This document shows, one piece after another, positions 14,601 to 23,063 of a DNA stretch of 64,000 nt. Source of the stretch: Microbacterium sp. LWS13-1.2. GTDB lineage: Bacteria > Actinomycetota > Actinomycetes > Actinomycetales > Microbacteriaceae. The stretch spans positions 186,001 to 250,000 of the forward strand of contig NZ_CP151632.1 in the NCBI RefSeq assembly GCF_040144835.1, read 5' to 3'. Below the pieces are notes generated by a model that did no database searches, was not told where the DNA came from, and was given only the letters and a program-made list of their open reading frames with translations. Numbering within the stretch: position 1 is the stretch's first letter; each line of letters opens with the position of its first letter. A program made the translations under genes and the position numbers.

Positions 14601-15080
14601 ATGATGGGCAGTTCACGCGCAAGGCTTGCAGCGATCGGGGCGGTAGCCGCCGTGTTGATCGGCGTGCTGGGCGTACCGCAGGGTGCGTCGGCTTCGACGG
14701 GGGAGCTCGTCCCGGAGCCGAGGATCGCCGCGGTCATGGAGGAGGTACCCGGTGGAGTGCTCCTCGACGAGAACCACGCGGTATGGCCTGAGCTGGGAAT
14801 GGCGCTGGAGACGCCGTCAGGGGTGAGCACGCGGACGATCGGCGGCTGCACGACCGGCAACGTGTGCGTCTTCGACGGATACGGGGCCCAGGGCGCGAAG
14901 CTCTCGTGGAGCTCGTGCGGCAATCCGACCGTCTCCGCGTTCACGGTCCGGTCCATCGCGAACGACCGACCTACCGGCTACGCGCAGGCCCGGTCGGGAA
15001 CCACGGTGCACGCCACCGCCTACGCAGGCAGCTACGCGAATGTCTACGGGGCCGTGAACAACGTGCGTTGCGTGAGCTGA
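14601..15080 (+). CDS. Secreted small protein, peptidase-inhibitor I36-like
   Basis: A 159-residue exported protein. The signal peptide occupies about residues 1-32 (GAVAAVLIGVLGV, then ASA). The mature part has four cysteines (83, 89, 106, 157) and a CTTGNVCVFDGYGAQG segment that resembles Streptomyces metalloproteinase-inhibitor (I36) / gamma-crystallin-like proteins. It lies 12 bases behind the anti-sigma-like gene, so the three genes probably form one operon whose output is this secreted protein. The function could instead be structural or wall-associated. Confidence 0.7.
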   Translation: MMGSSRARLAAIGAVAAVLIGVLGVPQGASASTGELVPEPRIAAVMEEVPGGVLLDENHAVWPELGMALETPSGVSTRTIGGCTTGNVCVFDGYGAQGAKLSWSSCGNPTVSAFTVRSIANDRPTGYAQARSGTTVHATAYAGSYANVYGAVNNVRCVS

Positions 15081-15169
15081 CGGCTCTGCGTGAGCTCCGC
15101 ACGTAGCAGGACCCCGGCGGCGGCGGGCTCGCACACGACGACAGACCGGCTCGGCGACCGGCGGTCGCC

Positions 15170-15874
15170 TCAGGCGGCGTCGCCGACGAGCACGGCGGCG
15201 GCCTCGTCGGCGGCATCCGCTTCGCGCTCGTCGATGCGGGCGAGGGCGCGCCGGCCGAAGAGGATCGTCGCGGTGGCGACCAGGATGGATGCCGCGGCGA
15301 ACAGGTACGGCACCGTCGGACCGTACGCGTGCCACAGCCAGGCGGCGACCGGGGGAGCGGCGGCACCGCCGAGGAACCTGACGGCCGAGTATGAGGACGA
15401 CGCGACGGAGCGGGGGAGGTCGGTCGCCTCCATGACGGACTCCGTCAGCACGGTGTTCATGATGCCGAGCAGCAGACCGCCGACGATGATGCAGACGACA
15501 AGCGCCGTCGCATCCTCGACGAGGATGCCGGCGACGACGAGGTCGATCGCCAGCAGTGGCAGCGTTAGGAGCATCACGGTCGTCCGCGCCAGGAACCGCA
15601 GCAGCAGCGGCGCGACCCACACGCTCGTGACCGCCAGCGCGACACCCCAGCCGAAGAACGTGAAGCCGATGCCCATCGCGCCGAAACCGAGCGGGAACGG
15701 CGAGAAGGCCAGCTCCGTCTGCACCGGGCTCGCATCGAGCGACTCCGCGATGGCGGGAAGGATGGGGTCGACCAGGCCGATGCCCATGAAGGCCACGACG
15801 CAGGCGAACGCCACCGCCCAGACCTGTGCGGGCTGACGCCATACCGAGACGGCCGAGCCGCCGTGCGCGCTCAT
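15170..15874 (-). CDS. MFS transporter with apparent internal deletion
   Basis: A 234-residue protein of MFS type, where about 400 residues and 12 helices are expected. Residues 1-55 look like a normal first helix and loop (FMGIGLVDPILPAIAESLDASPVQTEL); the next residues, AFSPFPLGFGAMGIGFTFFGWG, look like helix 7-8 sequence of the same family. The middle (about helices 2-6) seems to be missing in frame, with the join near 15709. The last 178 residues read as five or six helices. The ATG overlaps the MarR stop codon (ATGA). It may be non-functional, or a half-size transporter; an assembly error is possible. Confidence 0.7.
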   Translation of the reverse strand: MSAHGGSAVSVWRQPAQVWAVAFACVVAFMGIGLVDPILPAIAESLDASPVQTELAFSPFPLGFGAMGIGFTFFGWGVALAVTSVWVAPLLLRFLARTTVMLLTLPLLAIDLVVAGILVEDATALVVCIIVGGLLLGIMNTVLTESVMEATDLPRSVASSSYSAVRFLGGAAAPPVAAWLWHAYGPTVPYLFAAASILVATATILFGRRALARIDEREADAADEAAAVLVGDAA

Positions 15875-16329
15875 CGGGCCGCCTCCGCGGCGTCGGCGAG
15901 GGGTGCGGTGCGCCTTCGATCGAGCTTGCGAGTCAGGACGGCGGCCGTCGTCCGCAGCGCGTCCCATTCCGCCGGCTCGAGGTTGTCGAAGTGCGGCGCG
16001 AGGGCGGCGGTCAGCTGCAGCAGCCACGTCTGCAGCGCCTCGAGGCCCAGCGGCGTCACCTCGACGACCGTGGCTCGCGAGTCTGCGGCATCCGTCGTCT
16101 TCGCGACCAGTCCGTGCACGGTCATCTGACCGACGAGGCGGGTCATGCCGGGCTGTGTCACGCGGCTGAGGCGGGCGAGCTCGCCGATCCGCAGTGCACC
16201 GTGGTCGCGGAGGATCGTGAGCGTGCGCCACTGCGCAGCGGGTGTCTCGTTCGCTGTCTCGAGCGCCGCGACGCGGGTCAGCGCGTGGGCGGCGACGATG
16301 AGGGTCTCGATGTCCTCATCGTGTGTCAC
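15871..16329 (-). CDS. MarR-family repressor
   Basis: A 152-residue winged-helix regulator with the MarR DNA-binding core (LRIGELARLSRVTQPGMTRLVGQM, about 50-75) and a wing with DSRATVVEVT. I start at the GTG at 16329, because TATGCT lies six bases before it (leaderless); the longer frame to 16407 runs through the operator. It is translationally coupled to the shortened MFS gene. Two back-to-back palindromes cover its promoter, which implies autorepression relieved by a ligand, probably the compound the transporter should export. Confidence 0.9.
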   Translation of the reverse strand: MTHDEDIETLIVAAHALTRVAALETANETPAAQWRTLTILRDHGALRIGELARLSRVTQPGMTRLVGQMTVHGLVAKTTDAADSRATVVEVTPLGLEALQTWLLQLTAALAPHFDNLEPAEWDALRTTAAVLTRKLDRRRTAPLADAAEAAR

Positions 16330-16335
16330 CGCACA

Positions 16336-16364
16336 AGCATACCGGCGGTATATACCCGTGGTAT
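16336..16364 (-). promoter_or_regulatory. MarR promoter with two abutting 13-bp operators
   Basis: Two palindromes of the form ATACC-N3-GGTAT lie directly end to end at 16339-16351 and 16352-16364 (centres 13 bp apart). The -10 box TATGCT (complement of 16336-16341) overlaps the first. Identical arms and abutting placement strongly suggest a cooperative operator for the adjacent MarR protein. Confidence 0.75.
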
Positions 16365-16421
16365 CCAAATTGGCTGCAAGTCCCGATTGGGTAACGACAC
16401 CGCGCAACCTGGCCCCTCGAC

Positions 16422-16450
16422 TTGCGCCGAGGCCGTGCGTTTCCTAGATT
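16422..16450 (+). promoter_or_regulatory. Candidate sigma-70 promoter of the ABC operon
   Basis: TTGCGC (16422-16427), 17-base spacer, TAGATT (16445-16450), about 83 bases before the substrate-binding-protein gene. The leader contains a GGGGAAAGG ribosome site before the ATG at 16533. Confidence 0.45.
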
Positions 16451-16532
16451 GCAAGAACCTGAATCGGATCTCATGTTTGAGATGAAGCACCGTTCGAGGC
16501 ACCAGATCCTTCCAATGGGGAAAGGCACGCAC

Positions 16533-17732
16533 ATGCGGGTTACGAAGAAGTTGCTCCTGGGCTCCGTGGTCTTCACGGCAGCGCTGGCGCTGGCGGCGTG
16601 CGCGCCGTCGGCAGAGCCGAGCGGCGAGTCCACCGACGGCGGCGGACCCGAAGAGGTCACCGTCGGCATCGTCACGAGCGAGTCCGGTCCGCTCGCCGGC
16701 TACGGCAAGCAGTACCTCGACGGGTTCCAGGCCGGCCTGGACTACGCCACCGACGGCACGGGCGAGATCGACGGCACGACCATCACCATCGAGAACCGCG
16801 ACGACGCGGGCGACCCCGACAAGGCGGTCACCGCCGTCAAGGAGCTCATCGGCGAGGGTGTCAACATCATCGCGGGCACGGCATCGTCGGGCGTCGCGCT
16901 CGCGGTCGCCGAGCAGGCCGAGCAGAACCAGGTGCTGTACATCTCGGGCCCGGCCGCCGCCGACGCGATCACCGGGGTCAACGACTACACGTTCCGCTCC
17001 GGCCGTCAGAGCGCGCAGGATGTCGCGACCGCGGGCACCTTCCTCGACGACATCGAGGGCAAGACCGTGACCGTGTTCGCCCAGGACAACGCCTTCGGTC
17101 AGGGCAACGTCGCCGCGGTCGAGGCGATCCTCGGCGGCAAGGGCGCCACGGTCAACTCGGTCCTCGTCGCCGAGGACGCCACCGAGTTCACGCCGTTCGC
17201 CCAGCAGGTGCTCGCCGGCACCCCCGACCTCGTGTTCGTCGCGTGGGCCGGCGCCACGTCGGGAGCGATGTGGCAGGCGATGAGCCAGCAGGGCGTCCTC
17301 GACGAGATCCCGGTCGTGACCGGGCTCGGCGACTCGGCGACGTTCGGCGCCTATGGCGAGGCATCCGAGAAGATCAACTTCCTGAACCACTACTTCCCGG
17401 GTGCTGTCGACAACGACGTCAGCACCGCGATGGTGGAGGCGATCGAGGACGCGGGCGGCACGCCCGACCTGTTCAGCCCCGACGGCTTCAACGCGGCGAT
17501 CATGATCGTCCAGGCGATCAAGGAGGGCCAGGGCGACGTCGACGCGATGGTGTCCGCGCTCGAGGGCTTCGAGTTCGACGGGCCGAAGGGCGCCATGACG
17601 GTCCGCGCGAGCGACCACGCCCTCATCCAGGAGATGTACCAGGCCAAGCTCGTCGCGAAGGACGGCACGTTCGTGCCCGAACTCGTCGACACCGTCTCTG
17701 CCGACGACGTAGCGCCGGCCGAGGCCGAGTAG
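16533..17732 (+). CDS. Branched-chain-amino-acid-type ABC transporter substrate-binding lipoprotein
   Basis: A 399-residue periplasmic-binding-type protein of the LivJ/LivK (type I) fold. It carries a lipoprotein signal with lipobox LALAAC (Cys about 23) and then VTVGIVTSESGPLAGYGKQYLDG, typical of this family. It captures the substrate outside the membrane for the permeases and ATPases downstream. The family also binds amides, urea, aromatic and short-chain acids. Given the neighbouring acyl-CoA synthetase, hydroxybutyrate dehydrogenase and CoA transferase, a short hydroxy- or keto-acid is more likely than an amino acid. The ATG at 16533 follows a good ribosome site. Confidence 0.9.
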   Translation: MRVTKKLLLGSVVFTAALALAACAPSAEPSGESTDGGGPEEVTVGIVTSESGPLAGYGKQYLDGFQAGLDYATDGTGEIDGTTITIENRDDAGDPDKAVTAVKELIGEGVNIIAGTASSGVALAVAEQAEQNQVLYISGPAAADAITGVNDYTFRSGRQSAQDVATAGTFLDDIEGKTVTVFAQDNAFGQGNVAAVEAILGGKGATVNSVLVAEDATEFTPFAQQVLAGTPDLVFVAWAGATSGAMWQAMSQQGVLDEIPVVTGLGDSATFGAYGEASEKINFLNHYFPGAVDNDVSTAMVEAIEDAGGTPDLFSPDGFNAAIMIVQAIKEGQGDVDAMVSALEGFEFDGPKGAMTVRASDHALIQEMYQAKLVAKDGTFVPELVDTVSADDVAPAEAE

Positions 17733-17763
17733 CGGCGGCATCCAGCGAGCCCATGTCGGCGAA

Positions 17764-17821
17764 CGAGCGCAGCGAGACGGCACCCCGCGTGGCAACACGT
17801 CTCGTCTGCTCGCTGCGCTCG
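17764..17821. repeat. Intercistronic hairpin of the GAGCGAGC repeat family
   Basis: CGAGCGCAGCGAG (17764-17776) is the exact inverse of 17809-17821, with a 32-base loop. It fills the 127-base gap between the binding-protein gene and the ATPase gene. Its words (GAGACG, CGAGCGCAGCGAG, CTCGACGACC) match the dispersed repeat at 29096 and 36106. It probably lowers read-through so that the binding protein is made in excess. Confidence 0.6.
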
Positions 17822-17859
17822 TCGCTCGACGACCAGGTACAACGAGAGGCACCGCGCCC

Positions 17860-18678
17860 ATGAGCACGTCCGTTCCGTCCGCGCCACCGGTCGGCGATAC
17901 CGCGCGCCGCGGCTCGCCGCTGCGCATCGAGGGCCTCGGCCTCCAGATCGGCGGCGCGACCATCCTCAAAGACGTCGAACTCGAGGTCGCCGCCGGGTCG
18001 CTGGTGGGAGTCATAGGTCCGAACGGCGCAGGCAAGACCACGCTCTTCAACGTGATCTCGGGACTGATGAAGCCCACCTCGGGCCGGGTGGTGCTGGACG
18101 ACCGCGACATCACCACGGCCTCGGTCCCGGCGAGAGCACGGGCGGGGCTGGGGCGCACTTTCCAGACGGCGAGCCTGTTCCCGAAGCTGACGGTGCTCGA
18201 GAATGTGCGCCTCGCGGCTCAGGTGTCGCTCGGCGGTTCGGGGTCCCTGCTGCGCTTCCCGAGGCGGACGGATGCCGCGACCGAGCTGGCACGCGACAAG
18301 CTCGACATCGTCGGGCTCAGCCACATGCGCGACGCGATGGCCGGCGATATCTCGCACGGCGACAAGCGCAAGCTCGAGATCGCGGTGCTGCTGGCCACGG
18401 AGTCGAGCATCGTGCTGCTCGACGAGCCGATGGCCGGCGTCGGCTCGGGCGACGTGCCCGGCCTCGTCGAGAACATCCGGGCGATGCAGCGCGAGAAGGG
18501 CTGCACGCTGCTGATGGTCGAGCACCACATCGACGTGCTGATGGGACTCGTGGAGAAGGTCGCCGTCATGTACTTCGGCGCGATCATCGCCTACGACACC
18601 CCGCAGCGGATCATGGAGAACCCTCTGGTGCAGAGTGCGTACCTCGGCACCGGGTCGACCGGAACGGAGGCCGCATGA
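17860..18678 (+). CDS. livG: ABC transporter ATP-binding protein, LivG type
   Basis: A 272-residue ATPase. Walker A GPNGAGKTT is at 53-61, Walker B ends in VLLDEPMAGVG, and the signature region reads ISHGDKRKLEIA, the variant usual for LivG-type subunits instead of LSGGQ. The C-terminal YDTPQRIMENPLVQSAYLG is also typical. The gene symbol denotes the type, not a proven leucine substrate. Its stop overlaps the next start (ATGA). Confidence 0.92.
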   Translation: MSTSVPSAPPVGDTARRGSPLRIEGLGLQIGGATILKDVELEVAAGSLVGVIGPNGAGKTTLFNVISGLMKPTSGRVVLDDRDITTASVPARARAGLGRTFQTASLFPKLTVLENVRLAAQVSLGGSGSLLRFPRRTDAATELARDKLDIVGLSHMRDAMAGDISHGDKRKLEIAVLLATESSIVLLDEPMAGVGSGDVPGLVENIRAMQREKGCTLLMVEHHIDVLMGLVEKVAVMYFGAIIAYDTPQRIMENPLVQSAYLGTGSTGTEAA

Positions 18679-19415
18679 GCGCGGCACCGCCCGATGGGGG
18701 CGCCTCGGCTCCGCCCGTCCTCACCGTGCGCAACCTGCGCTGCACCATCGCGGGCCAGCAGGTCGTCGAGGACGTCTCGTTCGACGTCCCCGCCACCGGC
18801 ATCACCGCGGTCCTGGGGCGCAACGGCGTCGGCAAGACCTCGACGCTGCGCGGCATCCTCGGTCTCATTTCACGCCGCGGCGAGGTCCGCCTCGCCGGCG
18901 AGCGCATCGACGGACTGCCCACCCACCGCATCGTGCGCCGCGGTGTCGGGTACGTGCCCGAAGACCGCGAGGTCTTCGCGAAGCTCACCGTCGCCGAGAA
19001 CCTCGCCCTCGCCGAGCGGCAGCGGCAGCCTCGGCGGGAGTTCGTCGCGGAGCTCTTCCCCGACCTCGTCGCGCGGCGGGACCAGCAGGCGGGCACGCTC
19101 TCGGGCGGCCAGCAGCAGATGGTGTCGGTGGCGCGTGCGCTGATCAACGACAACATCCTGCTGCTCGTCGACGAACCCACCAAGGGCCTCGCGCCGAAGA
19201 TCGTCACCGAGGTCGCCGACGCGCTGCAGGAAGCGTCCAAGACCGTCCCGATCCTGCTCGTCGAGCAGAACCTCGAGGTGGTGCGGCGGCTCGCCGACGA
19301 CGCCATCGTGATCGCGGGCGGACGCGTCGCCCACGTCGGCAAGGCACGCGACATCCTCGACGATGAAGACCTCACACGCCGGCTCCTCGGCGTCCACGTG
19401 GAGCACGCCGCATGA
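18675..19415 (+). CDS. livF: ABC transporter ATP-binding protein, LivF type
   Basis: A 246-residue ATPase partner of LivG. Walker A GRNGVGKTS is at 48-56, the signature is LSGGQQQMVSVARAL, and Walker B ends in LLLVDEPTKGLAPK. It starts inside the livG stop codon and ends inside the next start, both as ATGA overlaps, so the four transport genes are one coupled unit. Confidence 0.92.
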   Translation: MSAAPPDGGASAPPVLTVRNLRCTIAGQQVVEDVSFDVPATGITAVLGRNGVGKTSTLRGILGLISRRGEVRLAGERIDGLPTHRIVRRGVGYVPEDREVFAKLTVAENLALAERQRQPRREFVAELFPDLVARRDQQAGTLSGGQQQMVSVARALINDNILLLVDEPTKGLAPKIVTEVADALQEASKTVPILLVEQNLEVVRRLADDAIVIAGGRVAHVGKARDILDDEDLTRRLLGVHVEHAA

Positions 19416-20287
19416 GCACCCTCGTCCTCACCCTCATCACCGGCGTCGGCCTCGGCGCCCTGTACTTCCTGGTCGCGAGCGGCCTCAGCCTCATCTACGG
19501 CCTCATGCACGTGCTCAACTTCGCGCACGGCGCGTTCCTCACGCTGAGCGCCTTCATGGGCTGGATGGTGGCGCAGGCGCTCGGCACGGCATCGTGGGGA
19601 TCCTTCCTGCTGTCGGTGCTCGCGGGCGCCGCCGTCGGCGCGGTCTTCGCCACCCTGACCGAGCTCGTGCTCATCCGCCCGCTGTACGAGCGGCACATCG
19701 AACAGGTGCTGGTCACCGTCGGCCTCTCGTTCGCGGCCGTCGCGCTGTTCGAGGGCATCTGGGGCACCGATCCGATCCACATCGCCGGACCCCCGTGGCT
19801 CAAGCAGACCACCGAGGTGCTCGGCGCCCGCATCCCCAACACGTACTGGGTGCTCATGATCGCCGCCGTGCTCGTGCTGGCAGCGCTCGTGCTGTTCCTG
19901 CAGAAGACCCGCTACGGCATGATCATCAGGGCCGGCGTCGAGAACCGCTCGATGGTCACCGCGCTCGGCATCGACGTGCGGCGTTCGTTCACCCTCGTCT
20001 TCGCCATCGGCGGCGCCGCGGCCGGCATCGGCGGCGTGCTGGCGATGCACTACTCGACGTTCGTCTCGGCCCACCTCGGACAGACGCTGCTCATCTTCGC
20101 GTTCATCGTGACCGTCGTCGGCGGCCTCGGGTCGCTCACCGGTGCCGCCGTCGCGTCGGTGCTCGTCGCGGTGCTGCAGCAGTTCGCGAACTTCTACCTC
20201 GGCGGCACCGGCGACTTCATCGTCGTGATCCTCCTGGCACTCGTGTTGCTGGTGCGCCCGAGCGGACTCCTCGGGAGGAAGGCATGA
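19412..20287 (+). CDS. livH: ABC transporter permease, LivH type
   Basis: A 291-residue inner-membrane permease with about eight hydrophobic helices. It shows the family pattern LIYGLMHVLNFAHGAFLTLSA near residues 27-48 and the late IGGVLAMHYSTFVSAHLGQ region that contacts the ATPase. It forms the channel with the LivM-type subunit encoded next. Confidence 0.92.
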   Translation: MSTLVLTLITGVGLGALYFLVASGLSLIYGLMHVLNFAHGAFLTLSAFMGWMVAQALGTASWGSFLLSVLAGAAVGAVFATLTELVLIRPLYERHIEQVLVTVGLSFAAVALFEGIWGTDPIHIAGPPWLKQTTEVLGARIPNTYWVLMIAAVLVLAALVLFLQKTRYGMIIRAGVENRSMVTALGIDVRRSFTLVFAIGGAAAGIGGVLAMHYSTFVSAHLGQTLLIFAFIVTVVGGLGSLTGAAVASVLVAVLQQFANFYLGGTGDFIVVILLALVLLVRPSGLLGRKA

Positions 20288-21444
20288 CCCTTCGACAGGC
20301 TCAGGCACCCCGGGGGGATGACTCGGGGGCTCGCGTGCGTCGCTTCGTCCCCGCGATCGTCGGCGTCGCACTGGTGGTCTTCATGGCGGTGCTGCCGCTG
20401 CTCAACCTTTCGCTCCCGGGAATCCTGCCGACCCCGACGTACATGCCCGGGACGCTGGCGCTGCTGTCGCTGTGCATGGTGTTCGCCGCGCTCGCGCTGT
20501 CGTACAACCTGCTGCTCGGATCGGGAGGGATGCTGTCATTCGGGCATGCCCTGTACTTCGGCGCCGGCGCGTACGGCCTCGGCATCGCCCTCGAGCACTT
20601 CGGCGTGCCGCTGTGGCCGGGCGTCTTCATCGCCCTGATCGGCGGCATGATCATCGCCCTGGTGACCGGCGCGGTGTCGATGCGGGTGTCAGGCATCCCG
20701 TTCGCCATGGTGACACTGGCCTTCGCCCAGGCGGGCTCGGTGCTGGTGCGCCGCAACTCGCAGATCACCGGCGGCGAAGAGGGACTGAGCCTGAACACGG
20801 AACAGGTGCCGGACTTCCTCATCGGCGTCGTGAACACGCGGAACCTCTACTGGTTCGCCCTCGGCGTCCTCGTGGTCGTGTACCTCGTGACGCTGTGGGT
20901 CGACACTTCGCGCCTCGGCCACCTGGCCCGCGCGACACGCGAGAACGAGCAGCGCGTGCGCGTGCTCGGGCTCTCGCCGTACCGCGTGCGGCTTATCGTC
21001 TTCGTGATCGCCGCGGGCCTTGCCAGCCTCGCCGGCGTCGCCTACATGCTGCTGCAGTCGGGCACCGTGCCGCGATCGGTGTCGGCCGACCTCACGATCA
21101 CCGTCCTCGTGATGGTCGTATTGGGTGGCGTGGGCTTCCGATGGGGTGCGATCGTTGGCGGTGTGCTCTACACGCTGCTCGATCAGCGACTCACGGTGCT
21201 CGCCGGATCCGACGCGATCGCCGGGCTGCCCGACGTGCTGCGCGTGCCGCTCTCGGAGCCCCTGTTCCTCTTCGGCGTGCTGTTCATCGTCGTGGTGATG
21301 TTCCTTCCGGGCGGCATCGCCGGCACGATCGACGCCGCCGTCCGCCGCCGCCGCGGTGAGAAGGTGCGCGACTCGCTGCGCCGGCTCGACGATGCCGACG
21401 AGACTGCCGAGGCGCCCGCCGCGGCAGACCGGGTGGGCGCATGA
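20284..21444 (+). CDS. livM: ABC transporter permease, LivM type
   Basis: A 386-residue permease with about nine helices; YNLLLGSGGMLSFGHALYFGAGAY and ATRENEQRVRVLGLSPYRVRL are diagnostic of LivM. It starts by an ATGA overlap with livH. The first 12 codons come from a sequence (CCTTCGACAGGCTCAGG, 20288-20304) that I recognise as a dispersed intergenic repeat of Microbacteriaceae, so the N-terminal ten residues are probably acquired and dispensable. The C-terminal 40 residues are charged and cytoplasmic. Confidence 0.9.
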   Translation: MTLRQAQAPRGDDSGARVRRFVPAIVGVALVVFMAVLPLLNLSLPGILPTPTYMPGTLALLSLCMVFAALALSYNLLLGSGGMLSFGHALYFGAGAYGLGIALEHFGVPLWPGVFIALIGGMIIALVTGAVSMRVSGIPFAMVTLAFAQAGSVLVRRNSQITGGEEGLSLNTEQVPDFLIGVVNTRNLYWFALGVLVVVYLVTLWVDTSRLGHLARATRENEQRVRVLGLSPYRVRLIVFVIAAGLASLAGVAYMLLQSGTVPRSVSADLTITVLVMVVLGGVGFRWGAIVGGVLYTLLDQRLTVLAGSDAIAGLPDVLRVPLSEPLFLFGVLFIVVVMFLPGGIAGTIDAAVRRRRGEKVRDSLRRLDDADETAEAPAAADRVGA

Positions 21445-23063
21445 CCTGGACCGCCGACCCAGACATCGACGACGGGCCCCACACCATCGGCCGTTGGATC
21501 GTCGACCGTGCGACCCGCTCTCCCGAGTGCATCGCGATAGACGACCGCGGCGTGACCACCGACTACGCGACCCTCGCGGCCCGGGCGACGGAGTTCGCCG
21601 ACGCCCTGCGCCAGGCGGGCTACGGTCCCGGCGACCGCATCGCCACCGTGTCGGGCAATTCGACCGATCACGTGGTGGCGTTCTTCGCCTGCGCGCTCTC
21701 GGGTATCGCGTTCGTGCCGCTGTCGTGGCGGCTCACCCCGCGGGAGCTCGCCGATGTGCTCACCCGCTCCGACCCCGCCCTGGTGCTGATCGAGGAGGAG
21801 CACGCAGCGCTCGCCGGCGAGGCGCTGCGCGTCGCAGCGGCGGCGGCGCCGGTCGCACCGCTCGGCTCGACAGGGGTGGAGATCTCCGTCCCGCGCGCGG
21901 CACGCCCGCGGCTGCGCAGGCCGGTGCGCGACGACGACCCGCTGCTGGTGATCTTCACGTCGGGCAGCGAGGCGGCTCCCAAGGGGGTCGTGCTCACCCA
22001 TGCGAACTGCTTCTGGAACAACCTCGCGCTTGCGCAGGCGCTGCCGCTCGGCCAGGACGACGTGGTCCTCGCGATGCTGCCCCAGTTCCACGTCGCCGCG
22101 TGGAACTGTCAGCCGCTGCTCGCCTGGTGGGTCGGAGCGACCGTCGTGCTCGAGCGGTCGTTCCAGCCGGCCCGCGTGCTGCAGCTCATCGCCGACCGGC
22201 ACGTCACCGCGATGATGGGCGTGCCGACGCAGTATGCGATGCTCGCCGGCGACCGCGAATGGGAGAAGACGCTCCCTACGGCATCCCTGCGCCTCGCCCT
22301 CGTCGGCGGTGCGACGATGCCGGCATCGCTGCAGGAGGCGTGGACGGCGCGCGGCATCCCGCTGACGCAGGGATACGGACTCACCGAGGCGGCGCCCAAC
22401 GTGCTGCACCTTCCTGCCGCCGAGGCCGCCGGCGCGCCGGGCGCCGTCGGACGGCCGTACCCGCACGTGTCGGTGCGCGTGGTCGACCCTGCGTCGGAGC
22501 TTCCGCTCGAGGGCGAGGCCACCGGCGAGCTCTGGGTGCGCGGTCCCAGCGTGTTCGCGGGCTATCTCGGCGATGACGCCGCGACGGCACGGGCGATGAG
22601 TGGGGACTGGCTGCGCACCGGCGATCTGGTGTCTCGCGACGGCGACGGCGTCTTCCGGGTGGTCGACCGCCTCAAGGACATCTTCATCTCGGGCGGCGAG
22701 AACGTCGCCCCGGCCGAAGTCGAACACGCGCTGAGCCTGCATCCGCTCGTCGCGGCCGCCGCCGTGGTCGGGGTGCCCGACGAGGTATGGGGAGAGCGGG
22801 GGGTCGCGTTCGTGGTGCCCGTCGCCGGAGCAGCGCTCTCGGCGGACGAACTGCTCGCGCACGCACGCCGCAACCTCGCTGCGTTCAAGGTGCCCGTGCA
22901 TGTCGAGGTGGTCGACGAGCTGCCGCGCTCGACGATCGAGAAGCTCGCTCGCTCGCGACTGCGCGATCGAGCCCGGGAACTGGTGGGTCGCTCACGGGAG
23001 AGCGTGGACGGGGAGAGCGGGCGTGGCGTCATCAGCGCGTCTACGAAGGGGGAATCTCGATGA
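21441..23063 (+). CDS. AMP-forming acyl-CoA synthetase
   Basis: A 540-residue member of the ANL superfamily. The P-loop reads TSGSEAAPKGV (about 170-180), the adenine region YGLTEAAP, and the hinge region DRLKDIFISGGENVAPAEVE; the catalytic lysine is in RSTIEKLARSRLR. It activates a carboxylic acid with ATP and links it to CoA. It is coupled to livM by ATGA, so its substrate is probably what the transporter imports or a product of it. The specificity cannot be read; a short- to medium-chain acid is likely. Confidence 0.9.
   Translation: MTWTADPDIDDGPHTIGRWIVDRATRSPECIAIDDRGVTTDYATLAARATEFADALRQAGYGPGDRIATVSGNSTDHVVAFFACALSGIAFVPLSWRLTPRELADVLTRSDPALVLIEEEHAALAGEALRVAAAAAPVAPLGSTGVEISVPRAARPRLRRPVRDDDPLLVIFTSGSEAAPKGVVLTHANCFWNNLALAQALPLGQDDVVLAMLPQFHVAAWNCQPLLAWWVGATVVLERSFQPARVLQLIADRHVTAMMGVPTQYAMLAGDREWEKTLPTASLRLALVGGATMPASLQEAWTARGIPLTQGYGLTEAAPNVLHLPAAEAAGAPGAVGRPYPHVSVRVVDPASELPLEGEATGELWVRGPSVFAGYLGDDAATARAMSGDWLRTGDLVSRDGDGVFRVVDRLKDIFISGGENVAPAEVEHALSLHPLVAAAAVVGVPDEVWGERGVAFVVPVAGAALSADELLAHARRNLAAFKVPVHVEVVDELPRSTIEKLARSRLRDRARELVGRSRESVDGESGRGVISASTKGESR

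Noticed and set aside
12432..15080. Integrated element at tRNA-Lys
   Set aside because: The region beyond the tRNA has somewhat different codon use, but I found no integrase and no second copy of the tRNA 3' end that would mark an attachment site.
15170..15874. Frameshift as the cause of the short MFS gene
   Set aside because: Reading frame is continuous across the join, and I saw no missing helices in the other frames around it; an in-frame deletion explains the sequence better.
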